Below are positions 11,001 to 23,000 of a stretch of DNA of 64,000 bases, piece by piece; positions within the stretch are counted from its first letter, which is position 1, and each line of letters starts with the position of its first letter. A model generated the notes under the pieces. That model saw nothing but the letters and a program-made list of their open reading frames with translations. It was not told the DNA's origin and did not search any database. The position numbers were made by a program, and so were the translations under genes. The stretch is from Steromphala cineraria (lineage: Eukaryota; Mollusca; Gastropoda; Trochida; Trochidae). The DNA is taken from positions 475,749 to 539,748 of the forward strand of contig OU744720.1 in assembly GCA_916613615.1 (NCBI GenBank), in the 5' to 3' direction.

Positions 11001-14000
11001 ACCCTCGACAACAGAACTGGCGGAGGGAACGCGTATGCCTCGAGACCCTCCCATGATAGCGACAGAGCGTCTACTGCCCAAGCTGCTGGATCTGGCACTG
11101 GGGACACAAATACTGGAAGACGTTTGTTTAGTGACGTTGCAAAGAGATCTAGGCAAGGTCGAAATGTCATCCCGACCAGAGCTTCGAAGACATTTCTGTG
11201 AAGCATCCACTCGGTTGGAGCTGGCTTGGACGGTCTGGACAGGGTGTCTGCTAGAACGTTTGTACACCCTGGAATGTGGCGAACAGACACGTCCATCTGC
11301 AGATTGTCTATCAGGTTGAAAAACTCGAAGGTCTGACTGAGAAGGTGCTGAGATCCTGTCGACCCCTGGTTCTTGATGAACCACACAACCGTTGCATTGT
11401 CTGTCGCCACCAGCACATGCTTTTGACGTAACACTGTGGACCAATGATGGACTGCTAGAATCAGTGCCTGAAACTCTAGGCTGTTGATATGCCACTGACT
11501 CTGAGCCTGAGACCAGACTCCCGAGACTGTCTTGCCGTCCATGTAAGCGCCCCAACCTTCTAGTGAGGCATCCACGAACAACTCCAGTTGATGTTCCGGC
11601 ACGCCGAAAAAGACGCCTCCGCAAACATTCGGGCTCTGAGTCCACCACCTGAGATACTGGTGAAGCGGTTCTGGAAGAGACCATCGAGACACCAAGTCGT
11701 CCATCCTGATGAGAGGGTTGACAAACCGTTGGACTGGCCTCAACATTAATCTCCCACGCCGGGTGAGATCCTGAGCCGACGTTAACAGGCCCAACAGGGT
11801 CTGCCATTCGCGCAGAGATAGCGGCTTGCTTAGAGCGGATGTTACTGCTTCTAGAATCTTCAACCGTCTCTCCTCGGGCACTACCAGTTTGCCGATGGAC
11901 GATAGGAAGCGGCCCCCAATGAAATCCAGATCCTGCGACGGAATAAGGTGGGACTTCTCTAGATTGACCAACCATCCCAACTGCTTCATTAGCCTGAGAG
12001 TGAACTGCAGTTGAGTCTCCAACAACCTCCTGTTGGCATTGGGGAGTAAGCAATCGTCTATGTAAGGAAAAAAGCGTACTCCCCGGAGATGGAGAAACCT
12101 CACAACTGGTGCCGTAATTCTGGTGAATAACCACGGGGCCCAGGAAATTCCAAATGGGAGGACCGCCCACTGGTAATGGACCCCATTGAAAACAAAACGG
12201 AGGAACTTCCTGTGCCCCGGGGCAATAGGGACGTGCAGGTATGCATCCTGGATGTCCAACGACACCAACCAGTCGTTCCTGGCTACCTCCAGACGTAACT
12301 GGGGCAGAGTAACCATTCGGAAGTGAGGGGGTTGAACGAGGAATTGTTGGTTGAAGGCTGCCAGATTGTGGATCATTCTCAACTTGCTTGACCCCTTTTT
12401 CTTCACTAGAAATATTGTCGAATAAAAGCCGGGAGAGCCGTCCACTACTCTCTCCACTGCCTTCTTCGCAACAAGAATGTCGATGTTTTCCTGCAGAGGG
12501 GCCTGCTGTTCTATTGGGTAAACTTGATCTATTGGGGAGGATGTCAGAGGGGGGGGCTCTTCTATCGGAAGAGAAAATCCGTCCTTCAGAATATCTATGA
12601 TATAAGGATCCTCTAAGAAAGCCCAATTCTCCCAAAAGACCCCCAGTCTCCCGCCTACTGGGATGTCTGTTATCGTCACGACTGGAGGCGGGAGTTCCCA
12701 GTCGCTTGTCAAGTGCGCCTCATTGGCGCTTACCTCCTCTTTTGAAACGGGAGGGGACGTCCTTCTTGAACTTGTAAATCCCTCTCCCGAAACCCTTGGA
12801 ACCCTTGGGACCCTCCTGGCGAAAACGCTGGGAAGTGTAATTGTTCTGTCTCTTCCTCGGAGACTTCTTCGCAGCCAGAGTCCTCAGAAGCCTCAAAGTG
12901 ACCTCAGACTGCGCCGATTCCGACAACCTCTTATGCAAATCGGGAATGCTGTTGGCAAACAACCACTGCTGATCCACAGGCAGGCGTAAAAGCTTCTTCT
13001 TGAAGGATTCCTCCCATGAAGACAAAGAGAGGAAACCTGACCTTCTCAGTGCCAGAAGACCTGCCCAAGCTCCACGTAAGTGAGAGAGTAGGTCTGAGAA
13101 AGATCTTGCTTGCCAAGCCATGAGGGTATGCAACTGCTGAACCATATCCGGATTATCCAAGTCCAGGCTCTGGTCAATAGCGTCTGTAGCGGAAAACAAG
13201 ACTGACAGGATCTTGAGAGACCTCTTCACCTCTGCCTCAATGTTGGCGATCTTGCTATCAGGTGTCTTGTACGATGTATTGGACGAAGATCCCGTAACCA
13301 ACTTGATGTCCTCATCCACCTTAGCTGCTGCATCCAAGTAGTCCAGACTGTGCACAGCATAACGTTCCTTCTTGTGGGTTGACACCTTAAAAGATGGATT
13401 CAGAGAAAGCTTGGCAAAATCCTCTGATAAAGTCTCGACAACATCCAGAGCTGATGGGTGAGGAGGAAGGAGAAACGGATCAAGCTGTACTGTCTTGATA
13501 GGAGGAACCTCAGGACCAGGAGATGGACACAAATCCCCAAGGTTGTCCGCTATCCAGGGAATGACCCCAGCAAACCCCAGAAAATTCTCATGGTCCACAT
13601 CACCCTCATATATGGGTTCAAAGTGAGTCTCCGACTCTGGTGAACGCACCGGGGACCTGCTTCTGTTCCTGACAGAAATCCCACGAGACGTAGAAGGCTG
13701 AACCTCAATCTGATCAGCAGCCTTAGAGACAGGAGGCCCCTGTGTCACGGGTGCCTCTCTACGTGGCGTCGTAGTGCCAGGAAACGTGACATCCGGTGTG
13801 GAAGGTCGTGTTGTAGGAGGCACTGGCGTAGGGGGCTGAGCCCAAGGTGCCACTTGAGGAGACATCATAGCAAACATCTGTTGGAAAGGATTCATCATGG
13901 GCTGCCAACCCTGCTGGGGATAGGGCGTCTGCAGCTGATTGGGCCAAGCAGGGGCCAGGGGCCACCCAGGTGACGTCTGCTGGGTAAAGGGCGGCCCCTG

Positions 14001-17000
14001 TTGAAGAGGGGCCCCAAACCCTGGAGTCTGTAGAGGTACCCCAGGCGTCTGAGAGGGGCCAGGAGCCATCACAGAAGCAACAGAAACCTGAGGCTGCATC
14101 AGACTAGCAGACAGTGACGTCTGAGCCGGCAGTGATGGCCCCTGCTGCCCCAAAAGGGGCGCAGAGGACACCACCGACGCCACAGAAAGCGTGACTGAAC
14201 CACCGGCCGAAACAACCACAGGCTCCGACTGGGACGTCAGTGTAGACACCAGGGACGTCGACGAAACAGGCACAGGGGGAGCAGGCGGGATCTCATCAGC
14301 CTCAGTTGTCTGAACTGAAGACATCTTCCTAGCTCTGCGTAACAGTCTCTTGTGTAAAACTTTAATATAAGTTGCGAACTCCAACGACGATAAAGTGACA
14401 CAAGACGCGCACTTATTGGTCAAAGAACACGGGGGAATACAGTCTGGACACAAACAGTGTGGGTCCTTCGCCGATTTGCGTCCCTTGCAACTCACACACT
14501 GATTATTGTACATAAACAGTAGCGTAGGCCAATCTGTAACAGTACAGAAAAAAATGTCAGAAAAAGTCGCCAAAATTGTAATTTTATATTTTGAGATGGT
14601 CCCTCGAAAAAATACAAAAAATTACCTTGAGACGACCCTTCAAAAAATTGACAAAAAAATTTTTGAGACGGTCCCTGAAAAAAGGGAAAAGTAAAATTTG
14701 AGACGGCCCCCGAACACCACCAAACAAAATGGCGGCGCCGAAGAATTACACACGACGAAAAAGCGAGTGAATTTGAGGAAAATGGAGGAAAATTACGAGA
14801 GAAAACCATACAAAATGGTGAGAATTTGCAAAAGGAAGCAAAATGGAAGCTACAGAGGCAGGAAAACTAACCTGCCAGGCACGCAGACCGTGAGAAATAC
14901 GAAAAATAATACCGACCACGAGTGGGACGATAAAAGCACACGAAGAAAAAAGGTAGGTAGCAATAAATACGCACCTATTCATGTACAATACAAACACATA
15001 CAAAAAGAATCAATAGACAAATAAGGATATAAACTCTCAGTGCCAAAGACACGTCCTCTCAACTCGAACGAGAAATTGAAAGTGAGGGATATAGTCGGCT
15101 GACGTCACGGACCGGATGCACGTGCAAGCCGGGTGTTACTCGTGTTTGCTACAGACTGTGAGTCAGGTTTCAACTCTCGCTTACGAAGACTAGTTCTTTC
15201 AGCTTTCTCGTTAAGGTAATTGAAGATGCATATGTAGAGCAAGGTAAGTATTAAAGAATGTATAAAATTGACAAAAATATGTGCCTGAATGTCTCGCTCC
15301 TCGCATTAAAAGTCACGTGACAAATCAGTAACAGCGAACGTCCTCGCGTACACATTACACCCAGTGGACATGATAAGACAGCTGGTTTAAATATCCATTT
15401 GTTTATTTTTTCTTCATGATTGTAGAATGTTTGAAGCCAGATATTGAGTTAAGGTATGAAATGGTTTTTGATTAAGATATTGATCATTAGTCAAATTGTT
15501 TAAGTATTGTAAATAAGTAAGTATATATTTGTTTCTTTATAATCGGAGCATTATAATAAAACATTATATCACTGAGAGACGACTCGATCATCTTGTGGCT
15601 TCCCTTATAGCCTCTCTTGACAGATATTTAGCTGAAATCTCCTTCATTAAAAACACTCATTTTCATTCAATCCTTTATGATGTCAGATCTCCAACTGACT
15701 TGTTTCTTCAAATACAAAAGGAGAGAAATCAGAAGTAGTTACATGAGCGTGGTCCTGAGAGAGAAATGAGAAGTAGTTACATGAGCGTCGTCCTGAGAGA
15801 GAAATCAGAAGTAGTTACATGAGCGTGGTCCTGAGAGAGAAATCAGAAGTAGTTACATGAGCGTCGTCCTGAGAGAGAAATCAGAAGTAGTTACATGAGC
15901 GTGGTCCTGAGAGAGAAATGAGAAGTAGTTACATGAACTTGGTCCTGAGAGAGAAATGAGAAGTAGTTACATGAACGTGGTCCTGAGAGAGAAATGAGAA
16001 GTAGTTACATGAGCGTGGTCCTGAGAGATAAATCAGAAGTAGTTACATGAGTGTGGTCCTGAGAGAGAAATCAGAAGTAGTTACATGAGCGTGGTCCTTA
16101 GAGAGAAATGAGAAGTAGTTACATGAGTGTGGTCCTGAGAGAGAAATCAGAAGTAGTTACATGAGTGTGGTCCTGAGAGAGAAATGAGAAGTAGTTACAT
16201 GAGCGTGGTCCTGAGAGAGAAATCAGAAGTAGTTACATGAGCGTGGTCCTTAGAGAGAAATGAGAAGTAGTTACATGAGTGTGGTCCTGAGAGAGAAATC
16301 AGAAGTAGTTACATGAGCGTGGTCCTGAGAGAGAAATCAGAAGTAGTTACATGAGCGTGGTCCTGAGAGAGAAATGAGAAGTAGTTACATGAGTGTGGTC
16401 CTGAGAGAGAAATCAGAAGTAGTTACATGAGCGTGGTCCTGAGAGAGAAATCAGAAGTAGTTACATGAGCGTGGTCCTGAGAGAGAAATGAGAAGTAGTT
16501 ACATGAGTGTGGTCCTGAGAGAGAAATCAGAAGTAGTTACATGAGCGTGGTCCTGAGAGAGAAATGAGAAGTAGTTACATGAACGTGGTCCTGAGAGAGA
16601 AATCAGAAGTAGTTACATGAGCGTGGTCCTGAGAGAGAAATCAGAAGTAGTTACATGAACGTGGTCCTGAGAGAGAAATGAGAAGTAGTTACATGAGCGT
16701 GGTCCTGAGAGAGAAATGAGAAGTAGTTACATGAATGTGGTCCTGAGAGAGAAATCAGAAGTAGTTACATGAGCGTGGTCCTGAGAGAGAAATCAGAAGT
16801 AGTTACATGAGCGTGGTCCTGAGAGAGAAATGAGAAGTAGTTACATGAGCGTGGTCCTGAGAGAGAAATCAGAAGTAGTTACATGAGCGTGGTCCTGAGA
16901 GAGAAATGAGAAGTAGTTACATGAGCGTCGTCCTGAGAGAGAAATCAGAAGTAGTTACATGAGCGTGGTCCTGAGAGAGAAATGAGAAGTAGTTACATGA

Positions 17001-20000
17001 GCGTGGTCCTGAGAGAGAAATGAGAAGTAGTTACATGAACATGGTCCTGAGAGAGAAATGAGAAGTAGTTACATGAACGTGGTCCTGAGAGAGAAATCAG
17101 AAGTAGTTACATGAGCGTGGTCCTGAGAGAGAAATCAGAAGTAGTTACATGAGCGTGGTCCTGAGAGAGAAATGAGAAGTAGTTACATGAGCGTGGTCCT
17201 GAGAGAGAAATGAGAAGTAGTTACATGAGCGTGGTCCTGAGAGAGAAATTAGAAGTAGTTACATGAGCGTGGTCCTGAGAGAGAAATGAGAAGTAGTTAC
17301 ATGAACGTGGTCCTGAGAGAGAAATCAGAAGTAGTTACATGAACGTGGTCCTGAGAGAGAAATCAGAAGTAGTTACATGAGCGTCGTCCTGAGAGAGAAA
17401 TCAGAAGTAGTTACATGAGCGTGGTCCTGAGAGAGAAATCAGAAGTAGTTACATGAACGTGTTCCTGAGAGAGAAATCAGAAGTAGTTACATGAGCGTCG
17501 TCCTGAGAGAGAAATCAGAAGTAGTTACATGAGTGTGGTCCTGAGAGAGAAACTTCAGTGTTAGGATGTAACCAATCAAGTTTTGGTATTGGCAGAACAT
17601 TTATAAACTTATATGAAAGACTGCTACTGAAGAACTTACTTCAGAAACCTATGATAATGTAGGGAGACAATCAATAAGACTGTGTGCTAAATGAGATGTT
17701 TTGTTCCTGCAGGCTGCGTACCACACGGCTAAACCAGCCACGCTGTCCTCCCAGCTACAGCAACTGGAGCTTGACGATGATAAGGTGAGGTCCCTCATGT
17801 CTACAGGGCTTTGACGACTTGCTCATTAATTTCACTTTGTCATGTGTGAGATGTAAGTGTAATGGTTCTGAACATCACTTAATAATTGTAACCAATATCC
17901 CTCTTATCCGTGACAATATCTGTTCATGTACTGTGTAAACTCCACTGCATTGATGTTTCACAACAACTTCAAGTTAAGATAGCACTTCTACAACCAGATA
18001 GTAATAGTTTCAACTAAATACAATGATGTCAATGATCACTGGTTATTTCACTAAATGACATTTTTGTGTTCACATATCCTCTATTATGTAACTGATGACA
18101 AAATAATTTATTTATGCAACATGAAGAGTGTGACCCTGTTCCTTCTATTATTATATCAACAGTTTGCAACAGAAAGCTTAGGCTATTAGAACCTTTATTC
18201 TACTCATAATGGCATTTTATTCATATCAAAACGATTGATTAAAATTTCCTACAAGAGATAAATGCCATTTAATTAGTGAACAAATGTAACAATGTTATAT
18301 TCGGGATAACACTATCTTGAAAAGTATAGATTCTTCTACTTTTTCGGGCCCAATCCAATGCGGGATTCAAACCCACACCCTTAGAAAATATGGCGAAACG
18401 GGCGAGTTGGTAAGCTGTTGGTATGGTCATTGCTGGCGGTGTTGCCTGACTCTGAGGGTGTGAGTTTGAATCCCGCATTGGATTGGGCCCAAAAAAGTAC
18501 AAGAATCTTTACTTTTCAAGACAGTGTTATCCCGAATATAACATTGTTATAAAATTTCCTACGTCTATCCCAATACATATCTCTTTGAACATTTCCAGGT
18601 GAAAACAATAATAGAGAAATGGGCGAGCTGTGCAAAGGAAACTGTTCAAAAACTAAGAGAGAGAACTCTAATTCCAAAACAGGTAAGAATCAGGCATTTC
18701 ACAATGTATATAGATATTTTTAACTATTTGGGTTCTAAACTCATGTTGAATTTATGATTAATTATTTTCTATATGATTATTTCATTAACATCAGAATCAT
18801 AAAAAATGATCTGGAGAAAAGTCATTTTACTCATGTTAGATCTAACACTTTTTGAAGAATTAATGTTCATATTCCCGGAAAGTTTCATGATAGAAATCTT
18901 CTTAGAGCTGCAAAATGGAAATGAGGTATGTCAGATCAATGCATTGAAGAAGATCCAAGCCTTGCATCACTCTGGTTTGAATTTTGTTAGCTAAGAAGTG
19001 CCTTAGTATTTTGTTAACAATGAAAACAATCTGGATAGAAGAGGGGCCAACTAACCTGCAAAGTATTAGAATTGAATTATCAAGTAAAATTTCAAAGGTT
19101 AGGTTAATAAACATTTGAAGCATTCATAAAATCAGAAGTTTCTCTTGTAAAAACTTTCCTGTGAATAGAACAACAACATTCTGCAGTTTCAATTTGTGCA
19201 ACATTCATTATGAATTTTATTGTATCATTACCCAGCAATAGTAAATCAACAGAACCATAGTGACCAGTCAACAACGATACACTAGTATCTAGAAAGAAAA
19301 TTTAACAAATTAAAAAATAATAATTTTGGAATAGCTTTTATTTACATTAAAGTTATCAGAGTGAAGACAATTTTTTAACTTGTCTCATTACTTTTTCTAG
19401 CTTGAAGCAGTGAATTGGCGTCTCAACCTACAAATGGCCCAATCAAACAAAACCAAGTTGAAGTCCCCGAATGCTTTGTTTGAGCTGAGAGTCAGTGATG
19501 AATCAACTGGGGTGAGTTATCTCCCTTTGACCATTTTATGTTCTACATTGCTTTTCGTCTAAACATTTATTAGCATGAAATTGTTATTGAAGTTTGTATC
19601 ATAAATGATGGTAATCTGAATATAATCTGAATATATCAATTAAATAACTGTTTATTGTTTGAAAAGGTGGGGTTATTTTGGTGAACATGAAATATTTCAC
19701 ATAAGATATGTTTCTTAAAAAATGTTACATGCAAATATGTTATTCTTTCACAGGAGAAAGAGAAAATAAGAATGGAATTTTCCCATGAAGAGCTTTACAA
19801 GTTTTACAATCAGGTAATTTTATGAGTTTGTTTTGTTTTGCATGAATTTCCGCATTTGTTAACCCATCTGGCCTGTAAGGCCAATGGGCAGTTTTTGTTT
19901 TAAATCATGTTGATTTTATAGTTTGATCTGGCCCGGTATAACAAGTGCAATCTCAAGCTAAATAGCTTCACTGATCTCAGGGGAGGCACATCTCATTTTG

Positions 20001-23000
20001 TATCTGCAATCCAATTCATGTTGCAAACAATATTGGTGACATCCATGAAGGTTTTAATTTCTGTTTAGTGATTTCTACTTAGTAATATTACCAAACCATT
20101 CCTGAATGCCTATTTGTAGGTTTAATTCTCTTTTAAAATTTGGTTTCATACAATGACTTAGGATTATTTTTTTTCAACCTTGTCTCTGATAATGGTTATT
20201 TTAAACTTTGTCTCTAATGATAATCAACAAAAGTACTTTAGGAAATATTGAAGGATGATGATTCTTGTTTCACGTTTTATATTACATAGTTCAGATCGTT
20301 GGATGATTTAAGGTATAAGATAAGATCACAAACTTTTGAATAATTGTTAAATTATTAAATTATACAATCTTGAATTTTTTTAAAGAAAATTATCTCTTTT
20401 CATAATGTTTACAGTCCTAAACACATGTTTCAGAATGCTTTAATTACAAGTTCTGTCATTACATTTGTCAACAGTACAGTTACTATGACAATACACATGT
20501 AAATGCATTTCCCATGTAAACCACCCTGTGGGTATATTTTCTCTCTTTACGAAAGTGCTGTACGTATGCTTTTATAAATTTGTTGCAAATATAAAATTTT
20601 GACATTTCCATATTTAAAAGGCAAGTTAAGCTATCTTAATTTTTAACCCTAATTTTAAGATCTGTAGAAGTTACGTATAAGTCAAGTAACAACATTAATG
20701 TAAATCAATGTAGGCACTAAACTTGATGCACACAAAATCATTCTTTATTTCAATCTGTAGGAGTACAGAAACCCTATGGTCACATGAGAAACTGAGACCT
20801 AATCTGTTAATGTAAAGAAATGAACCAGTACTGTACCTGTTGTTTTGTTTTTGCTTGATTTAAAAAGAGTTAATAGTTATTAGAATTCAGTACTATTTTA
20901 ATTCACCAAATAAAGAGTTAAAGCAAGTTTAAGTTATAAACTCATAGACAGGATAGCTAGAGAAATGGTTTATCAATGTGAATAAAATAAGTTATTTTCG
21001 CAGGAAGTAACACGTATGGTATATGACAGAGTATAAGCCATATATCATATATGTCATATTAAACCTTTAAAATGGATACCGAGCATTCTCATGGATAATT
21101 CTTGATAATATTATTTTAATTTGGTTTTAAAACTTGCAATCATGGATTAACCTTGAAGTATTTTTGTTGTTATCTATACATCACTTGTGTGGGCCAATGC
21201 TGCATTAGGTTATATTTATGGGGGCATTTTTTTTTTTTTTGCGGCATTGCCACAAGGCTGCAATCTGGCGTGATTCATAATAAGTTTTCAAACATGTTTT
21301 TTTCCTGCAATCATTATTGCATTTTTAGCTCATCAGGACTGAAAGTCCAGATGGGCTTATGGCATGGCCCGTCGTCCGTCGTCCGTCCGTCGTCCGTCCG
21401 TCGTCCGTCCGTAAACTATTGACACTTTCGACTTCTCCTCATGAACCATACACATTAGAGAGCTGAAATTTTGTGTACAAGTACCTTAGCATATGGAGAT
21501 TCTAATTTGTAACTTTGGTGACCCTGTGACCCCAAATAGGGTCACAGGGGTCACAACTTTAAAAACCTATTTTCATCTTCTTCTCCAGTTCTAAAAGGAC
21601 TAGAGAGTTAAAAACGATATGTGCAGACTCCTTGGCCAATGGGGATTCTAAATTGTAGATTTTATGACCCCATGACCGCAAATAGGGTCACAGGGGTCAC
21701 AACCTTAAAAACCTATTTTCATCTTCTTCTCCAGTTCTAAAAGGACTAGAGAGTTGAAAGTGATATGTGCAGACTCCTTGGACAATGGGAATTCTAGTTT
21801 GTAACTTTGGTGAACCTGTGACCCCAAATAGGGTCACAGGGGTCACAACCTTAAAAATCTATTTTCATCTTCTTCTCCAGTTCTAAAATGACTAGAAAGT
21901 TGAAAGTGATATGTGCAGACTCCTTGGACAATGGGGATTCTAATTTGTAACTTTGGTGACCCTGTGACCCCAAATAGGGTCACAGGTTCACAACCTTAAA
22001 TACCTATTTTCATCTTCTTCTCTAGTACTAAAAGGACTATAGAGTTGAAAATGATATGTGCAGACTCCTTGGCCAATCGGGATTCTTAATTGTAGATTTT
22101 GTGACCCCATGACCCCAAATAGGGTCACAGGGGTCACAACCTTAAAAACCAATTCTCATCTTCTTCTCCAGTTCTAAAAGGTCTAGAGAGTTAATATTGA
22201 AATGTGCAAACTCCTTGGACAATGGGGATTCTAATTTGTAACTTTGGTGACCCTGTGACCCCAAATAGGGTCACAGGGGTCACAACCTTAAAAAACTATT
22301 TTCATCTTCTTCTCAAGTTCCAAAAGGTCTAGAGAGCTGAAATTATATGTGCAGACTCCTTGGCAAATGGGGATTCTAAATTGTAGATTTCGTGACCCCA
22401 TGACCCCAAATAGGGCCACAGGGGTCACAACCTTAAAAACTTATTTTTATCATCATCTTTAGCTCCTTAAGGTCTATTGAGCTGAAAGACTGCATGTAGA
22501 CTTCTTGGCCAATTGGGATTCTAAACTGTAGGTTTTGTGACCCCATGACCCCAAATAGGGTCACAGGGGTCACAACCTTAAAAACCTATTTTTCTCCATT
22601 AGATGACAGTCTATGGCAAATTTATTTCTCCTTGGATATTTTAGTGTGGACTTCTTTCACTGTCTGATATTGGCGATCTAGAAAGTGTTGAATAATAATA
22701 CATTTGTTTTGTAAATTTTTTAAAGGTTTTCTTGCAATAGGTAACATCAGTTTCATTTTTAGCACATCTTGCCTGTATAAAGCAAACTTGATATGATGCC
22801 TGATGAGCTACAGAGCCAATGGCTCTATTTTTATCACTTTATAAACAAGTGTACTAATTCTAGTAACTGAAACCTTATTGTCATATGAGAAATTGAGAGC
22901 CAATCTCTAAGAGTAAAGAATTACTTTGGTCAATTGACTAAAGTTGGTGACAGAAACTGAAAGCCAATCTCTAAGAGTAAAGAATTACTTTGGTCAATTG

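Larger units (their letters stand above)
9166..15259 (-). mobile_element. Complete DIRS1-like tyrosine-recombinase retrotransposon
   Basis: 6,094 bp in minus orientation. It has 180-bp inverted terminal repeats, an internal complementary region beside the 3' repeat, and three ORFs: Gag-like, RT/RNase H/MT-like and tyrosine recombinase. DIRS elements copy through a circular intermediate and integrate with the recombinase, without a target duplication; none is visible here. The boundaries are read from the internal complementary region, which matches 9166-9216 and 15225-15259 and stops exactly at each edge. Near-identical repeats and open ORFs suggest a recent, possibly active copy. It is inserted in the CACTG element within COMMD10 intron 3. 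Confidence 0.93.
6695..15366. mobile_element. Terminal-inverted-repeat DNA element (CACTG ends) hosting nested insertions
   Basis: CACTGGGTGTAATGTGTACG at 6695 is the reverse complement of the sequence ending at 15366, and the match continues for about 55-60 bp with few mismatches. GACAT lies immediately outside both ends (6690-6694 and 15367-15371), a 5-bp target duplication. Removing the DIRS element leaves about 2.6 kb without any transposase ORF, so it is non-autonomous. CACTG ends with 5-bp duplications recall Transib or Chapaev/CACTA groups, but the superfamily is not settled. Confidence 0.7.

Noticed and set aside
10806..12635. N-terminal 610 codons of the frame open into the DIRS recombinase
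   Set aside because: This overlaps the conserved RT/RNase H ORF in another frame, is low-complexity, and has no domain. The recombinase is better started at 10805.
12720..14573. Extension of the Gag-like ORF to 14573
   Set aside because: The extra 20 codons start at TTG. The first ATG, at 14513, directly precedes the cysteine cluster.
15720..17552. CRISPR-like array
   Set aside because: Units abut head to tail with no unique spacers, in an animal intron; this is a minisatellite.
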